From NCBI GenBank assembly GCA_041746855.1, contig JBGTGG010000347.1:1-7199 (forward strand): DNA of 7,199 bases. The letters run 5' to 3'. The position numbers and the translations under genes are program-made. Below, piece after piece: positions 5,796-7,199 of the stretch (position 1 is the first letter of the stretch; every line of letters begins with the position of its first letter). Source of the DNA: JBGTGG01 sp041746855 (GTDB taxonomy: Bacteria; Bacteroidota; Bacteroidia; Cytophagales; Cyclobacteriaceae). The notes under the pieces were generated by a model. It was not told the DNA's origin, did no database searches, and saw nothing but the letters and a program-made list of their open reading frames with translations.

Positions 5796-6596
5796 ATGGA
5801 ATTAAAAAACAGCACAGTCCTAATCACAGGAGGAACAAGCGGAATCGGTTTAGAGTTTGTAAAACAACTTACTGCACAAGGAGCAAGTATTATTGTTACA
5901 GGTCGCAACCTAGACAAACTAAATGAAACTAAAAAACAGTTTCCGAAAATTTCAATTTTTCAAAGCGATGTTAGTAACTCAAAAGACATTGAACAACTTT
6001 ACAAAAGCGTTACGAAACAATTTCCAGAACTAAACATGATCATCAACAACGCAGGAATTATGCGTAACATTTCTTTGCAAGACGCAAGTTTGGATTTGGA
6101 AAACATTACTCAAGAAGTTGAAACAAACTTGTCGGGCGTAATTAGAATGAACCACCAATTTATACCGTATTTGAAAACAAAAACAGCAGCTGCCATCCTA
6201 AATGTTACTTCGGGTCTAGCATTTTTGCCTTTTCCGCTTTCGCCTGTTTATAGTGCAACAAAAGCGGGTATTCACGTCTATTCGAAAGTTTTGCGATTAC
6301 AATTAAAAAATACAAGTGTGAAAATATTTGAACTTGCACCACCTTTAACAGATACGACTTTGATGAACGCCTTTACAGCTGACATCGACAAGGATAGTGC
6401 AGGCCCGGCTATGAAAGTTGAAAAAATGGTTAGTGTTGCAATTAAGGGACTTTTGAAAAACAAGTTTGAAATTAAACCAGGAATGTCAAAGGCGTTGTAC
6501 TTGATGGGAAGAATTGCACCAAACTTTTTCCTAAATTTCATGGACAAAACCCTGGAAAAAGCCAAAGCAAAAAAGAAATTAAATTTGCAATCATGA
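5796..6596 (+). CDS. Short-chain dehydrogenase/reductase (DltE-like classical SDR)
   Basis: The 266-residue cytoplasmic oxidoreductase has all classical SDR marks: the nucleotide-binding TGGTSGIG (11-18), D58-V59 for the adenine ring, NNAG (84-87), the tetrad asparagine N111 (ETNLSG), S139 (NVTSG), and Y152 with K156 in YSATK. Arginine in TGRN (35-38) after the second strand favours NADPH. The usual PG after strand six is PP (182-183). The overall pattern, including the C-terminal helix region, resembles DltE-like SDRs of Bacteroidota; the substrate is unknown. The ATG follows a run of A, as is common for starts in this phylum. The stop overlaps the ATG of the AraC-type gene by ATGA, so the two are translated together. 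The base composition is clearly lower in G+C than the genes at 3330-5182, which suggests transfer. Confidence 0.92.
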   Translation: MELKNSTVLITGGTSGIGLEFVKQLTAQGASIIVTGRNLDKLNETKKQFPKISIFQSDVSNSKDIEQLYKSVTKQFPELNMIINNAGIMRNISLQDASLDLENITQEVETNLSGVIRMNHQFIPYLKTKTAAAILNVTSGLAFLPFPLSPVYSATKAGIHVYSKVLRLQLKNTSVKIFELAPPLTDTTLMNAFTADIDKDSAGPAMKVEKMVSVAIKGLLKNKFEIKPGMSKALYLMGRIAPNFFLNFMDKTLEKAKAKKKLNLQS

Positions 6597-7199
6597 AATC
6601 AGTAAGAATAAAAACAATTACGGATTTTAATCGCTCCCGGAATTTACCAAAACCCGAACATCCACTAATCAGCATTATTGATTATGCTGATTTGAAATTC
6701 AGCGAAGAAGAAAAAGGACAAAAACTAAGTGCCATTTTTGATTTTTATTTGATTTCCATAAAACGTAATTTGAGCGGAAAACTGCAATATGGGCAACAAC
6801 AATACGACTTTGACGAAGGCGTCATGTCCTTTATAGCACCAAACCAAGTGTTTGGCATTGAAGTTTTCAAAGAAGAAATCAAAAACCAATCGGGTTGGAT
6901 TTTAATGATACACCCCGATTTTCTTTGGAACACATCATTAGCAAATAATATAAAGAAATATGAATACTTTGATTATTCGGTAAATGAGGCGTTTTTTCTT
7001 TCAGAAAAAGAAGAAACGACAATTAACAGTATCGTTGAAAATATCAATCAGGAATACCATTCAAACATTGACAAATTCAGCCAAAACATCATTATCTCAC
7101 AAATTGAAACATTGTTGAATTTCACGGAACGTTTTTATCAACGACAATTCATCACTCGAAAAATCAGTAATCATCTAATTCTTGACCGATTAGAAAAGC
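6593..7199 (+). CDS. AraC-family transcriptional regulator, N-terminal part (runs off right edge)
   Basis: An ATG overlapping the SDR stop opens a frame of 202 codons without a stop up to the window edge. The protein begins MKSVRIKTITDFNRSRNLPK and continues with KPEHPLISIID (20-30), YGQQQYDFDEGVMSFIAPNQ (66-85), a cupin-like ligand-binding segment, MIHPDFLW, FDYSVNEAFFLSEKE and FTERFYQRQFITRK near the end. This series is familiar from Bacteroidota AraC-family regulators of about 300 residues. The two helix-turn-helix motifs that would prove the family lie outside the window, so the assignment rests on the N-terminal domain. Coupling to the SDR gene suggests it controls its own operon, possibly through the direct repeat at 5716-5744. 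Its composition is as A+T-rich as the SDR gene. Confidence 0.85.
   Translation, partial: MKSVRIKTITDFNRSRNLPKPEHPLISIIDYADLKFSEEEKGQKLSAIFDFYLISIKRNLSGKLQYGQQQYDFDEGVMSFIAPNQVFGIEVFKEEIKNQSGWILMIHPDFLWNTSLANNIKKYEYFDYSVNEAFFLSEKEETTINSIVENINQEYHSNIDKFSQNIIISQIETLLNFTERFYQRQFITRKISNHLILDRLEK

Noticed and set aside
6278..6933. Two minus-strand open frames opposite the SDR and AraC genes
   Set aside because: Both are antisense to well-recognised proteins and show no features of their own.
1..7199. Defence island, CRISPR array, transposon or RNA gene
   Set aside because: No repeat-spacer pattern, transposase, nuclease or helicase gene, tRNA-like fold or rRNA segment was recognised; the genes are ordinary signalling, transport and metabolic types.

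Overview
The window looks like chromosomal DNA of a member of the Bacteroidota, probably of the Cytophagales type; the exact genus cannot be read from it. The evidence is a lipoprotein with the acid-rich CKDDDD start typical of surface-exported Bacteroidota lipoproteins, A-rich leaders without Shine-Dalgarno sequences, near-matches to the TTG / TAnnTTTG promoter of this phylum, a 5TM-less LytS-type kinase paired with a LytTR regulator, and a Bacteroidota-style MacB/FtsX permease and DUF2007 protein.

Left part (1-3112), all on the minus strand. It holds the first 190 codons of a large ABC-transporter permease, which runs off the left edge, then a small lipoprotein with one fibronectin type III domain and its own strong terminator. 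Upstream of these is a two-gene operon for a LytS/YehU-type sensor histidine kinase and a LytTR response regulator, joined by an ATGA overlap.

Middle part (3113-5182), on the plus strand. A divergent 217-base control region separates the kinase from a secreted alpha/beta hydrolase. This region carries two tandem 9-base repeat pairs that match the published LytTR binding consensus. Each pair has a 21-base period, each points toward its own gene, and each ends about 10 bases before a candidate -33 element. The simplest reading is a compact circuit: the kinase-regulator pair controls itself and the neighbouring hydrolase. After a strong hairpin terminator comes a second secreted hydrolase, of the esterase D / feruloyl esterase family.

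Right part (5183-7199), also on the plus strand and visibly richer in A+T. It holds a small DUF2007 protein, a 274-base gap, and then an SDR oxidoreductase overlapping an AraC-family regulator by ATGA; the regulator runs off the right edge before its DNA-binding domain. Upstream of the SDR gene is an exact 8-base direct repeat with a 21-base period, placed where an AraC-type activator would bind. This suggests an autoregulated SDR-AraC cassette, possibly acquired by transfer.

No mobile element, CRISPR array, tRNA, rRNA or defence system was seen. The most interesting content is regulatory: two separate transcription-factor/target units whose operators can be proposed from the sequence alone.
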